Assembly (NCBI RefSeq): GCF_048323755.1
Contig: NZ_JBLWFS010000001.1
Coordinates: 124,001 to 188,000 of the forward strand
From: Alkalihalobacterium sp048323755
Lineage (GTDB): Bacteria; Bacillota; Bacilli; Bacillales; Bacillaceae_F
Direction: 5' to 3'
DNA length: 64,000 nt
This document shows positions 34,520 through 42,704 of the stretch, piece after piece; positions within the stretch are counted from its first letter, which is position 1, and each line of letters starts with the position of its first letter. Under the pieces are notes generated by a model that saw only the letters and a program-made list of their open reading frames with translations, was not told the origin of the DNA and did no database searches. A program made the position numbers and the translations under genes.

Positions 34520-34996
34520 ATGAAGAAGTTCATAATTGGCTGTGGATTGAGTGCTTTACTGCTTACGGCTTGTACGCCAGCCAATCCGCCACAAGCGTTG
34601 GGTGGGAACCCAGGTGGGTCTGGGCAACAGGTGACAGGTCAAGACATTAGCTATGGGATGTTAGGTCCTGGTCCGATTAATTACCACGTCATTAATCACC
34701 GGCCAGTGCCTTTACATGAAGGAGAAGTCAATCATAGCGCCAGTTTCCGTACACTAACACCGGACAGGCAAGACTTAGGCCAAGATCAAGATAAAATTAG
34801 AGAAATCATCGAGTTAAAAGGCTTTAGACCAGGAATGATCATTACAGCTGGAAGTCATGCTTGGGTGAATGTCGATGATGGCGGAAACTACCAGGGGAAA
34901 GCAAAAGAAAAGAAACTTCAGGAATTGCGAACTGCTTTAAGGCAAGGAATTCCGCGATACCAAATTCACTTGAATACAGGGGAACAACAACAATAA
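34520..34996 (+). CDS. Putative lipoprotein, possibly spore-associated
   Basis: 158 residues. The signal peptide ends in a lipobox (LLLTAC, Cys at about 18), so export and lipidation are expected. A Gly/Pro/Gln-rich linker follows, then a small domain with IIELKGFRPGMIITAGSHAWVNV, which recalls YhcN/YlaJ spore-cortex lipoproteins; this resemblance is tentative. ATG 34520 has ATGGAGGTG upstream, preferred over ATG 34496. It ends at a long-loop terminator. Confidence 0.7.
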   Translation: MKKFIIGCGLSALLLTACTPANPPQALGGNPGGSGQQVTGQDISYGMLGPGPINYHVINHRPVPLHEGEVNHSASFRTLTPDRQDLGQDQDKIREIIELKGFRPGMIITAGSHAWVNVDDGGNYQGKAKEKKLQELRTALRQGIPRYQIHLNTGEQQQ

Positions 34997-35004
34997 TCTT
35001 TTGT

Positions 35005-35096
35005 AATGAGGTTGACTCGTTCGTATGATCAGAGCTTCTAGCCTGGTAAAGGTAGAAGCTTTTGTATCAATACATTCTGAGTCACCTCATTTTTTA
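35005..35096 (+). terminator. Long-loop terminator after the lipoprotein gene
   Basis: AATGAGGTTGACTC (35005-35018) pairs with GAGTCACCTCATT (35079-35091) with one bulge, then T-run. The loop holds a nested hairpin, AGCTTCTA with TAGAAGCT. Confidence 0.75.
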
Positions 35097-35215
35097 TGTT
35101 AAAAAGTTGTTCCAAAAAGGCAGCAAAAACACTGCAACAAAAAGATGAGCTGTCTTAAGTGCGTTGAACCAATGCTAAAGCCCAGCTAAATAGAACCGAT
35201 CTGTCAAAAGCCGGG

Positions 35216-36550
35216 TTACCGTTGCCGGCGAATCAATTGCTGAATAGGGTCCCAGACACCATTATAAGGCGGGGCATACGCTAAGTCTAAGTCCTCTAAC
35301 TCAGCTACTGTCATGTTGTGGTGTAAAGCGACAGATAATACGTCAATTCGCTTATCGACGCCTTCTTCACCAATCACTTGGGCTCCTAATAACCGGGTGG
35401 TTGCTTTGTCGTATATCATTTTTAACTGTAACCGTTTAGGGTCAGGGTAATAGCCTGCGATGTGCAGGGTTTCGCCGGATATGATCTCATACTTCAACCC
35501 TAATTGTTGAACTTCAGTTTCATTCAAACCGGTTCGGGCTAACGTAAGATCAAAGAACTTCAAGATGGATGTTCCTGTTACGCCCTTAAATAGTCGGGGG
35601 ATCCCAACCATATTTAACCCGGCAACTCTTCCTTGCTTATTGGCATGGGTACCTAGAGGAATATGATCGTTCTTTTGTTTGACCCGATGAAATTGGGTAG
35701 CGCAGTCTCCTGCAGCCCACACATCCTCGAGGTTAGTTTTCATATAGGCATCTACAATAATTGCCCCGTTTGCGAAAAAATGGAGATCCGTATCTTTTAA
35801 AAATCCTGTATTAGGCCTTGCCCCGACCGCAATGATGACAAGATCGGTATCGATTTGTTGTTGGTTTGTATTTATTTTTTGAACGACTCCATCTGCTCCT
35901 TCAAACGATTGAACCGATTCATTTAAATATAAGTGAACGCCGTGTTTTTTTGCTTCATCGTGTATAAGATTTGCCATATCCTCATCAAAAATGGTCGCCA
36001 ATTGATTTTGTTGTTCAATGATCGCTACTTCGAGACCGATATCCACAAGGTTTTCTGCCATCTCTAAGCCAATGTAGCCGCCGCCAATGATCGTTGCTTT
36101 TTTCACATGTTGACTGAGGTTTTCCTGAAGATCTTTAATATCAGGTATCGTTTTTATCGTATGGATACCTTTTAAATCGCGGCCTTTCCAATTAGGAATA
36201 ACAGGATCTGCGCCAGTGGCAATAAGTAATTTATCATATTCGATCGTAAATCTTTCGTTATTTTTCAGGTTAAAACCACTTACCGTTTTTTCGTTAGTGT
36301 CGATTTGATTGACTTCATGATAAGTGCGGGCATCGATTTTATATTTTTCACGAAACGTTTCTACATCTCGCGCAATTAATTTTTCGGTCGAAGGAATATG
36401 TCCACCAACGACATAAGGTAGACCGCATTGTGCATATGAATAATAGCCGCCTCTTTCTAACGTAGTAATAGTTGGGTTATCTTCGTTTCTTACAATTTGC
36501 ATCGCGGCACTCATTCCTGCTGCATCGCCGCCAATGATCACATACTTCAT
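35216..36550 (-). CDS. FAD-dependent pyridine nucleotide-disulfide oxidoreductase (CoA-disulfide reductase/NADH oxidase type)
   Basis: 444 residues. FAD site IIGGDAAGMSAA at the N-terminus, single redox Cys42 in YSYAQCGLPYVVGG (the CoADR/Nox class uses one Cys), NAD(P) site IIGGGYIGLEMAENL, second FAD motif VWAAGDCA and dimerisation domain with GTSILKFFDLTLARTGL. Likely keeps CoA reduced using NAD(P)H, but NADH oxidase or polysulfide reductase activity cannot be separated by sequence. No C-terminal rhodanese domain. GAGGTGA precedes the start. Not at this site in B. subtilis, so a likely insertion. Confidence 0.82.
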   Translation of the reverse strand: MKYVIIGGDAAGMSAAMQIVRNEDNPTITTLERGGYYSYAQCGLPYVVGGHIPSTEKLIARDVETFREKYKIDARTYHEVNQIDTNEKTVSGFNLKNNERFTIEYDKLLIATGADPVIPNWKGRDLKGIHTIKTIPDIKDLQENLSQHVKKATIIGGGYIGLEMAENLVDIGLEVAIIEQQNQLATIFDEDMANLIHDEAKKHGVHLYLNESVQSFEGADGVVQKINTNQQQIDTDLVIIAVGARPNTGFLKDTDLHFFANGAIIVDAYMKTNLEDVWAAGDCATQFHRVKQKNDHIPLGTHANKQGRVAGLNMVGIPRLFKGVTGTSILKFFDLTLARTGLNETEVQQLGLKYEIISGETLHIAGYYPDPKRLQLKMIYDKATTRLLGAQVIGEEGVDKRIDVLSVALHHNMTVAELEDLDLAYAPPYNGVWDPIQQLIRRQR

Positions 36551-36717
36551 TTAAGTCACCTCTTTTTCTCATTCCAATCTTTTCATGTACTGTTCGCTCT
36601 ACTACTATTCCCGAATACAGCTTTTGAAAACCAAATGATGACAGAGTAAAAAAACCTTAATTATGCGTTAAAGGAACTAAATTGCGGTTAGACTGAATGG
36701 ATAAGGAGTTTGACGTA

Positions 36718-36831
36718 ATGAAAAGTTCAAGATGTGAAAGTTTATCCCCGTTTAACTGGGGCTTTGACTTCCGCTTCAAGCTTTTAAGGAAAGAAAAAGG
36801 GCTAAGTGAGAAACGCTTGAACACAGACTAA
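36718..36831 (+). CDS. Candidate 37-residue small ORF
   Basis: ATG 36718 lies 8 bp after TAAGGAG. The peptide starts MKSSRCESLSPFNWGF and ends in a basic region (KLLRKEKGLSEKRLN). No match is known to me. It overlaps hairpin-forming sequence, so the apparent ORF may be a by-product of a structured RNA or repeat. Confidence 0.25.
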   Translation: MKSSRCESLSPFNWGFDFRFKLLRKEKGLSEKRLNTD

Positions 36832-36955
36832 GGTCGCCACGTCCTGTGGCAACGTCTGTGTGACCGACATCGTGTGGGCCTCAGTAACAAACCCGATTGG
36901 TTCAGCTAATTTTCGGTTGGGGAGATGAGGGACGCAGCCACTGAAAGTTTCACAT
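36735..36955. other. Structured intergenic element (possible ncRNA or MITE-like)
   Basis: Three hairpins are visible: CCCCGTTTAACTGGGG; ACACAGAC...GTCTGTGT enclosing GCCAC...GTGGC; and a CCGA/TCGG helix. The ends carry inverted ATGTGAAA (36732) and TTTCACAT. No terminator run follows. It lies between two gene ends and is not explained by neighbouring genes. Confidence 0.4.
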
Positions 36956-36965
36956 AATACTCATT

Positions 36966-36994
36966 TTGACTCTAGAGGTGGCTTATACTATAAT
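36966..36994 (+). promoter_or_regulatory. prfA promoter
   Basis: TTGACT (36966-36971), 17 bp, TATAAT (36989-36994): near-consensus sigma-A promoter 36 bp before the prfA start. Confidence 0.85.
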
Positions 36995-37030
36995 TAGACT
37001 GTTATGGACTGAAATAATGAGGTGAAGCGT

Positions 37031-38101
37031 GTGTTAGAACGTCTGCAATCACTAGAAGACAGATATGATCGATTAAATGAGATGCTAAGTGATCCTGAAA
37101 TCATTAGCGACTCGAAAAAATTACGTGAATATTCAAAAGAACAATCCGATTTAGAAGAAACGGTGCAAGCTTATCGTGAATATAAGAGTGTTGTGGAGCA
37201 ATATAAGGAAGCCAAAGCAATGCTTGAAGAAAAGCTTGATAATGAAATGTACGAAATGGTAAAAGAAGAAATGAATGATTTAGGAAAACAAAAAACGGAG
37301 CTTGAAGCACGTTTGAAAATTCTTCTACTGCCGAAAGATCCGAATGATGACAAAAACGTTATCATGGAGATTCGTGGTGCTGCTGGAGGAGACGAAGCGG
37401 CATTATTTGCTGGCGATCTGTATCGTATGTACAGCCGTTTTGCAGAAATGCAAGGTTGGAAGACTGAACTCATGGAAGCAAACACAACAGGTGTGGGCGG
37501 ATTTAAAGAAGTCATTTTTATGATTAATGGTAAAGGTGCGTATTCGAAACTGAAGTATGAAAACGGTGCTCACCGTGTACAGCGTGTTCCTGAAACGGAA
37601 TCTGGTGGACGTATTCATACATCAACAGCCACGGTTGCTGTTTTACCAGAAGCAGAAGAAGTTGAAGTTGAAGTTCACGACAAAGATATCCGTGTCGATA
37701 CGTTCACTTCGAGTGGACCTGGTGGGCAAAGTGTAAATACGACGATGTCTGCTGTTCGTTTAACGCACGTTCCAACGGGGATTGTTGTATCGTGTCAAGA
37801 CGAGAAGTCACAAATTAAAAATAAAGAAAAAGCGATGAAAGTTCTTCGTGCGCGTATTTATGATAAGTTCCAACAAGAAGCACAAGCTGAGTACTCAGAA
37901 AACCGTAAACTTGCGGTTGGGACCGGTGACCGTTCGGAACGTATTCGTACGTATAACTTCCCGCAAAGCCGTGTAACCGATCACCGTATCGGGCTGACGT
38001 TACAGAAATTAGATCAAATTCTTCAAGGAAAACTCGATGAAATTATCGATACGTTAATCGTTGAAGAGCAAGCGGATCTCATGACAAAGGCTGATTCGTA
38101 A
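37031..38101 (+). CDS. prfA: Peptide chain release factor 1
   Basis: Recognises UAA/UAG and triggers peptide release. 356 residues, equal to B. subtilis RF1. N-terminal coiled-coil domain (LERLQSLEDRYDRLNEML), then the catalytic GGQ in SSGPGGQSVNTT and the PxT-type recognition region upstream. GTG 37022 lies within the Shine-Dalgarno GAGGTGAA, so GTG 37031 is the start. It is followed 1 bp later by prmC, which methylates the GGQ Gln. Confidence 0.96.
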   Translation: MLERLQSLEDRYDRLNEMLSDPEIISDSKKLREYSKEQSDLEETVQAYREYKSVVEQYKEAKAMLEEKLDNEMYEMVKEEMNDLGKQKTELEARLKILLLPKDPNDDKNVIMEIRGAAGGDEAALFAGDLYRMYSRFAEMQGWKTELMEANTTGVGGFKEVIFMINGKGAYSKLKYENGAHRVQRVPETESGGRIHTSTATVAVLPEAEEVEVEVHDKDIRVDTFTSSGPGGQSVNTTMSAVRLTHVPTGIVVSCQDEKSQIKNKEKAMKVLRARIYDKFQQEAQAEYSENRKLAVGTGDRSERIRTYNFPQSRVTDHRIGLTLQKLDQILQGKLDEIIDTLIVEEQADLMTKADS

Positions 38102-38102
38102 T

Positions 38103-38966
38103 ATGAAGCAACCGATGAAAGTATACGAAGCCCTTAAATGGGCTTCTTCTTTTTTAGAAGAACGGAACTTAGAGCAGCCTGTCGCGCAAATTTTATTGAA
38201 ACATCATTTACAAAAAGATTTAACGCAACTCTACATGGCAATGCATGATGAACTGTCTGAAGAACAGCTAAACTGTTTTATGGCCGATATTCACGCTTAT
38301 GCTGATGGTACACCTGTTCAACATTTAACGGGTGTCGAGCAATTTTATGAACGAACCTTTATCGTCAATCAGGATGTACTGATTCCAAGACCGGAGACAG
38401 AAGAGTTAGTTCAAGGTGTTTTGCAACGAATTGCAAACAAATATCGAGAGCAAGCAGCCTTAAAAGTCGTTGATATCGGCACAGGCAGCGGTGCAATTGC
38501 GATTACCCTTGCGTTAGAGTGTGAAAAGCTGCAAGTGACAGCTGTAGATATATCAGAAGCCGCTCTTACCGTCGCGAAAGAAAATGGGACAAGATTAGGT
38601 GCAGATGTAGCTTGGATCCATGGCGACTTGCTACAACCACTTATTCACTCGAAGGACAAGGTCGATATCGTCGTTTCCAATCCACCGTACATCCCTATTG
38701 CCGACCAAAAGACGCTATCACCGTATGTCAGTGAAAAAGAACCGGCTAGTGCTCTTTATGGCGGTGAAGATGGTTTGGATTTTTATCGACGGCTTGCAGA
38801 TGAAATTCCTCTAGTTACGGGTGAACATGCGATTGTTGCCTTTGAAATTGGAGCCGGACAAGGTGGAGCTGTCTCACAACTTTTACAAGATAAACTTCCT
38901 GGGGCCGCGGTTGAAGTTGTATTCGACATGAATGGAAAAGATCGAATGGTCTTTGCAGAGTGGTAA
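38103..38966 (+). CDS. prmC: Release factor glutamine methyltransferase
   Basis: SAM-dependent N5-methylation of the GGQ glutamine of release factors. 287 residues. The N-terminal helical substrate domain has TPVQHLTG. The Rossmann methyltransferase domain has VDIGTGSGAIAI, and NPPY is in VVSNPPYIP. It is coupled to prfA with a 1-bp gap, the standard pairing. Confidence 0.95.
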   Translation: MKQPMKVYEALKWASSFLEERNLEQPVAQILLKHHLQKDLTQLYMAMHDELSEEQLNCFMADIHAYADGTPVQHLTGVEQFYERTFIVNQDVLIPRPETEELVQGVLQRIANKYREQAALKVVDIGTGSGAIAITLALECEKLQVTAVDISEAALTVAKENGTRLGADVAWIHGDLLQPLIHSKDKVDIVVSNPPYIPIADQKTLSPYVSEKEPASALYGGEDGLDFYRRLADEIPLVTGEHAIVAFEIGAGQGGAVSQLLQDKLPGAAVEVVFDMNGKDRMVFAEW

Positions 38967-39041
38967 AATCTAGTATGTGAAGTAGGGTCGACTATAGCCG
39001 TATAGAAGTTGTTATTTAACAAGAAAAAACGATTGTTGAAT

Positions 39042-39087
39042 TTGTCGAATACTTTTTGGTTTAAAAGTGCCTCACCCGGACCACACT
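39042..39087 (+). promoter_or_regulatory. Weak sporulation promoter candidates upstream of spoIIR
   Basis: TTGTCGAA (39042-39049) fits the Spo0A box TGnCGAA. GTTTA (39059-39063) followed by GGACCACAC about 14 bp later partly fits a sigma-F promoter, as known for B. subtilis spoIIR. The -10 match is poor. Confidence 0.3.
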
Positions 39088-39115
39088 GTTGGTGTAGAAA
39101 GGTGGGAGCACTTAT

Positions 39116-39724
39116 ATGAATTTTAAAGTTCTTTTTTATCTATTATTCTTTGTTTTTATTCTAGTAATGAATTGGGAGTCTCAAAATTATATGGCAGCTG
39201 CTTCTTTCCACGATGAAGTGAGCCAAGAGGATGCGATTCGCTTGCGAATCCTTGCCAATAGTGACTCCATTAAAGATCAAATTTTAAAAAGAGACATTCG
39301 TGATGAGGTCAATGCGACGATCACTGATTGGGTGCTGCATATCGACTCAATGGATGAAGCAAAAGATGTCATCGAAGCGAATCTAGATGAAATCGAAGCC
39401 ATTGTTGCAAAAAAACTAGCAAATAACGGGATCAATCAATCATTTAGTGTTGATTTTAATAGAGTTCAATTTCCAACGAAATTATATGGACATTTAGTAT
39501 ATCCAGCGGGTGAGTATAATGCAGTGTTAATTACACTTGGCAGTGGCAACGGTGAGAATTGGTGGTGTGTTTTATTTCCGCCGTTATGTTTCTTAGATTT
39601 CTCAAATGGTGATGCGATAGAACATGAGGAAGATCATGACGTGGCTGAAGTAGAAAATGAAGTAGAAGTGAAATTCTTTGTGTTTGAGATCTTTGATACG
39701 GTAAAAAGTTGGTTTACGGCTTAA
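39116..39724 (+). CDS. spoIIR: Stage II sporulation protein R
   Basis: Forespore-made secreted signal that activates the SpoIIGA protease, which then processes pro-sigma-E in the mother cell. 202 residues. Uncleaved or cleavable N-terminal hydrophobic segment (about 1-20), then the conserved IRLRILANSDS(I/P)xDQxLK block at 41-58 and the YPAGEYNAVLITLGSGNGENWWCVLFPPLCF core at about 138-168. Acidic tail and C-terminal FFVFEIFDTVKSWF. AAAGGTGGGAG precedes the ATG. Position after prmC is as in B. subtilis. Confidence 0.95.
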   Translation: MNFKVLFYLLFFVFILVMNWESQNYMAAASFHDEVSQEDAIRLRILANSDSIKDQILKRDIRDEVNATITDWVLHIDSMDEAKDVIEANLDEIEAIVAKKLANNGINQSFSVDFNRVQFPTKLYGHLVYPAGEYNAVLITLGSGNGENWWCVLFPPLCFLDFSNGDAIEHEEDHDVAEVENEVEVKFFVFEIFDTVKSWFTA

Positions 39725-39811
39725 TAATAGAAAAAGTAGAATATTTGATAGAGTCCTCTCATATAAATGGTTGTAGTTAATAGATAACTGACTTTAAGGG
39801 AGGACGAGTTC

Positions 39812-40270
39812 GTGTCAATTGTTATACGAATTGCTGAAGCAAAGGATTTACTACCTATTCAACGCCTAGTGGCAAAAGCCGGATTAACAGAAGAAGGAAT
39901 TGAGAAAAGGCTCGATCACTTTTTAGTTGTAGAAACGGACGAAAAAGAAATTGTAGGAACAGTTGGAATTGAACCGATTGGAAACGACGGACTGCTTCGT
40001 TCACTCGTCATCAAATCAGAGCATTGGAATGCAAAAATAGGTCTCGATTTTTTAGAAATAGCATTAGCTTATGCGAAACAAAAGGAATTAGACCAGCTGT
40101 ATTTAATTACTCACCGCTCATTAGAGTTCTTTGAATATCTAGGATTTAAAATTATTGAAGACGAGCACATCCCAGAACATGTGGAAAACTCCCCTCACTT
40201 TGGCCAATACGTAAAAGGCGTAACCAAACTCATGGCGCTCGACTTACAAACAGAAGATAAAGCAGAGTGA
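39812..40270 (+). CDS. ywlB: GNAT family N-acetyltransferase (YwlB-like)
   Basis: 152 residues with the GNAT pattern: VGTVGIEPIG (beta strands), LLRSLVIKSEHWNAKIGLDF (acetyl-CoA-binding region), and FFEYLGFK at the C-terminal strand. The substrate is unknown; amino-acid N-acetylation is suggested for some relatives. GTG start behind GGGAGGACG. Between spoIIR and tsaC, as in B. subtilis. Confidence 0.82.
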   Translation: MSIVIRIAEAKDLLPIQRLVAKAGLTEEGIEKRLDHFLVVETDEKEIVGTVGIEPIGNDGLLRSLVIKSEHWNAKIGLDFLEIALAYAKQKELDQLYLITHRSLEFFEYLGFKIIEDEHIPEHVENSPHFGQYVKGVTKLMALDLQTEDKAE

Positions 40271-40404
40271 AAGTGAGTGCGTTGCGGTACGGTTGCGGTA
40301 CGGGTTGCAGTACGTGGCACCTTTAACTAATTGAAGTGTGCACATGTGAGTAAGGTGGAGAAATGAAGAGGAAATGGAAAGATAAGCTGTTAATATCTAT
40401 AAAG

Positions 40405-40656
40405 TTATACACAGGTTATCCACAAAGTGTGGGTAACTTTTTCTTTTTGTACAATGTTGAAAAAAGAGCAGGAGCTAAAATAGTTGGTTTTCCAGCGTTT
40501 TTCGACTTTGTTTGACAGGGTTATGAGAAGTAATAGAAAATAGAGTATGAGGTGGATAAATCGTGAGTAATAAACAAACTGTGTATTGGATTGTGGATAA
40601 AAATAAAGATAACTTACATAAATGCAGTGAAATCAAGGAAGCGGCGTTGTGGATAA
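40405..40656. promoter_or_regulatory. DnaA-box cluster between ywlB and tsaC
   Basis: Perfect boxes (TTATnCACA): 40405-40413 and 40416-40424 on plus; 40592-40600 and 40648-40656 on minus. One-mismatch boxes: 40428-40436 and 40551-40559 on minus. The first three also form a hairpin (AAAGTTA with TAACTTT, then TTCTTTTT) that may serve as the ywlB terminator. About one perfect box per 30 kb is expected by chance. Confidence 0.85.
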
Positions 40657-41606
40657 AACAAGGCGAAGTCGTCGCCTTTCCTACCGAGACTGTGTATGGT
40701 CTCGGTGGAAATGCAATGATGGATGACGCGATAGAAAAGATCTTTACAGCAAAAGGAAGACCGAGTGACAATCCGCTTATTGTTCACGTCGCATCAAAAG
40801 AACAAGTGCGAATGTTAGTTTTGGAGATTCCAACTCTTGCGGAAATGTTGATGGATGCGTTCTGGCCTGGGCCTTTAACGATCGTTTTGCCAAGTAACAA
40901 CAGCGTTTCACAACGGGTGACAGCTAATTTATCAACCGTTGCTGTCCGCATCCCTGACCATCCTGTTGCTTTAGCATTGTTAGAAGAAGCCAATGTACCA
41001 GTCGCTGCGCCAAGTGCGAATGTATCTGGGAAGCCAAGTCCTACAACTGCTCAACATGTGAACCATGATTTGAATGGAAAAATAAAAGGTATTGTAGACG
41101 GCGGAAAAACAGGAGTCGGTGTCGAATCGACGGTTGTGGATTGTACTGAAGCCATACCGGTTATTTTACGACCAGGCGGAATTACAAAAGAACAACTCGA
41201 ACATGTCGCAGGCCCTGTAAAAGTGGACCCGGCGCTGGAGCAAGAAGGCAACACGCCGCGTTCTCCTGGTGTAAAATATACACACTATGCCCCGAATGCT
41301 GAGATGTACTTAGTTACTGATTATCCCCAAAGGCTGCAAATGATTGTGGATACGTATCGTCAAGAAGGAAAACGGGTCGGTGTATTAACAACCGAAGAAG
41401 CAGTTAGCAACTATGAAGCAGACCTCATTCTAACATGTGGCTTTCGAGAAGATTTAGAAACGGTTGCCAGCAACTTATATGCGACGCTCCGTCAATTTGA
41501 TGAGCACGAAATTGACATTATTCTAGCCGAAACCTTTCCTAAACAAGGTGTAGGTGAGGCCATTATGAATCGGTTAGAAAAAGCAGCGGGTAAAAAAGTA
41601 ATTTAA
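40563..41606 (+). CDS. tsaC: L-threonylcarbamoyladenylate synthase (Sua5/YwlC)
   Basis: Makes threonylcarbamoyl-AMP for t6A37 modification of tRNA. 347 residues: N-terminal YrdC-like domain (AFPTETVYGLGGNA, KGRPSDNPLIVH, PSANVSGKPSPT) and a C-terminal Sua5 domain, joined by RSPGVKYTHYAP. The C-terminal domain marks the longer Sua5 type found in Bacillus YwlC. GTG start behind GAGGTGG. Two DnaA boxes fall inside its first 95 bases. Confidence 0.93.
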   Translation: MSNKQTVYWIVDKNKDNLHKCSEIKEAALWIKQGEVVAFPTETVYGLGGNAMMDDAIEKIFTAKGRPSDNPLIVHVASKEQVRMLVLEIPTLAEMLMDAFWPGPLTIVLPSNNSVSQRVTANLSTVAVRIPDHPVALALLEEANVPVAAPSANVSGKPSPTTAQHVNHDLNGKIKGIVDGGKTGVGVESTVVDCTEAIPVILRPGGITKEQLEHVAGPVKVDPALEQEGNTPRSPGVKYTHYAPNAEMYLVTDYPQRLQMIVDTYRQEGKRVGVLTTEEAVSNYEADLILTCGFREDLETVASNLYATLRQFDEHEIDIILAETFPKQGVGEAIMNRLEKAAGKKVI

Positions 41607-41730
41607 CTGGAGATTGTGATGAGCTCCGCAGTACGTTAGTAACCCATTGCGTTAACTGAACGTGACTGGGGGCAGGGTCCGCGTGCCTTAATTTATCGAG
41701 GAAACTGAAGCGGGTGACGATCCCCAATTG

Positions 41731-41917
41731 TTAGCGGACTCAGGGGCCCTTATTTCGGCAAAAAAGGGATATTTATAGAGCTTACCGGACTCAAATACCC
41801 TTATTAACTAGGGTTTGAGCTATTTTTAACTTAGTTTAGTCATATAAAGGCCTCTCAGTCCGCAAAGTATTCCAAATAGGTGGTTTTCATTAAAATAAGG
41901 GCCTCTCAGTCCGCTTA
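41731..41917. repeat. Four-site palindromic element, locus 3
   Basis: TTAGCGGACT (41731), TTACCGGACT (41782), then inverted AGTCCGCAA (41857) and AGTCCGCTTA (41908). Both pairs are 51 bp apart. Best-preserved copy; total 187 bp. Confidence 0.88.
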
Positions 41918-41938
41918 TGTTGACGGGGGGATGATTGG

Positions 41939-42037
41939 TCAACCGCCTGCACATTTTTTACAGCCAGCTCCCGGTAACTGCGGTGCCATCCCTGCCCACC
42001 CCAAAATCTCTTTGTCTATTTCTCTTTGGACGTGCAT
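41939..42037 (-). CDS. Candidate 32-residue small ORF opposite the mntP leader
   Basis: Starts MHVQREIDKEILGWAG and ends with CxxC (GCKKCAGG). It reads open further upstream with no clear ribosome binding site. The stretch has higher GC than neighbouring gaps. It could be the tail of a decayed gene. Confidence 0.25.
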   Translation of the reverse strand: MHVQREIDKEILGWAGMAPQLPGAGCKKCAGG

Positions 42038-42071
42038 ACATTGAAGTAGCACGGACAAGGAGTGGTCACAT

Positions 42072-42614
42072 TTGGGAGGAGAATTAATTACACTATTTAT
42101 TATGGCAACTGCACTTGGGATGGATGCCTTCTCAGTTGCGTTAGGAATGGGATTAGTCGGATTAAGATACCGTCAAATGTTTAAGATTGGTATTGTAATT
42201 GGCGGTTTTCATATTATTATGCCTTTATTAGGAATCGTGACTGGGAAGCTCGTATCCAATTATTTTGGCTTGTTTGCCACGTATTTAGGAGGAGGACTCC
42301 TTCTTTTTCTCGGTTTACAAATGTCTATATCATCACTAAGAAATGGTGAGGGCCGGTTGATGAAACCGGTTGGGCTAGGATTATTTGTTTTTGCGCTAAG
42401 TGTCAGTCTAGATAGCTTTTCCGCTGGTCTAAGTCTCGGCATGCTAGGAGCTAAAACCGTCATAGCTGTGGCTGCTTTTGGCTTAATGAGTATGCTTCTG
42501 TCGTGGGCCGGCCTCGTGATGGGATCGCGCTTTAAAGGTATCATCGGGTCGTATGGTGAACTTCTCGGCGGATTAATTTTAATTGGATTTGGGGTTAAGT
42601 TACTTTTGCCCTAA
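42072..42614 (+). CDS. mntP: Manganese efflux pump MntP (YwlD-like)
   Basis: 180-residue inner-membrane protein with six predicted helices in two repeated halves. Each half has the paired acidic motif: ALGMDAFSVALGMG near the N-terminus and VSLDSFSAGLSLGMLG in the second half. These define MntP/DUF204 exporters. TTG start behind AAGGAGTGG. I did not find a yybP-ykoY manganese riboswitch upstream. Confidence 0.9.
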   Translation: MGGELITLFIMATALGMDAFSVALGMGLVGLRYRQMFKIGIVIGGFHIIMPLLGIVTGKLVSNYFGLFATYLGGGLLLFLGLQMSISSLRNGEGRLMKPVGLGLFVFALSVSLDSFSAGLSLGMLGAKTVIAVAAFGLMSMLLSWAGLVMGSRFKGIIGSYGELLGGLILIGFGVKLLLP

Positions 42615-42704
42615 ATTGTAGGATTTGAAAATAATAAAGTTGTGGTAAAATAAAAAGAAAACTTAAAAAATTAGGCAGTAAAGCTAGAAAGGATACGCGA
42701 TTTA

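Noticed and set aside
41918..42071. yybP-ykoY manganese riboswitch before mntP
   Set aside because: The conserved core motifs of that class were not found in the leader.
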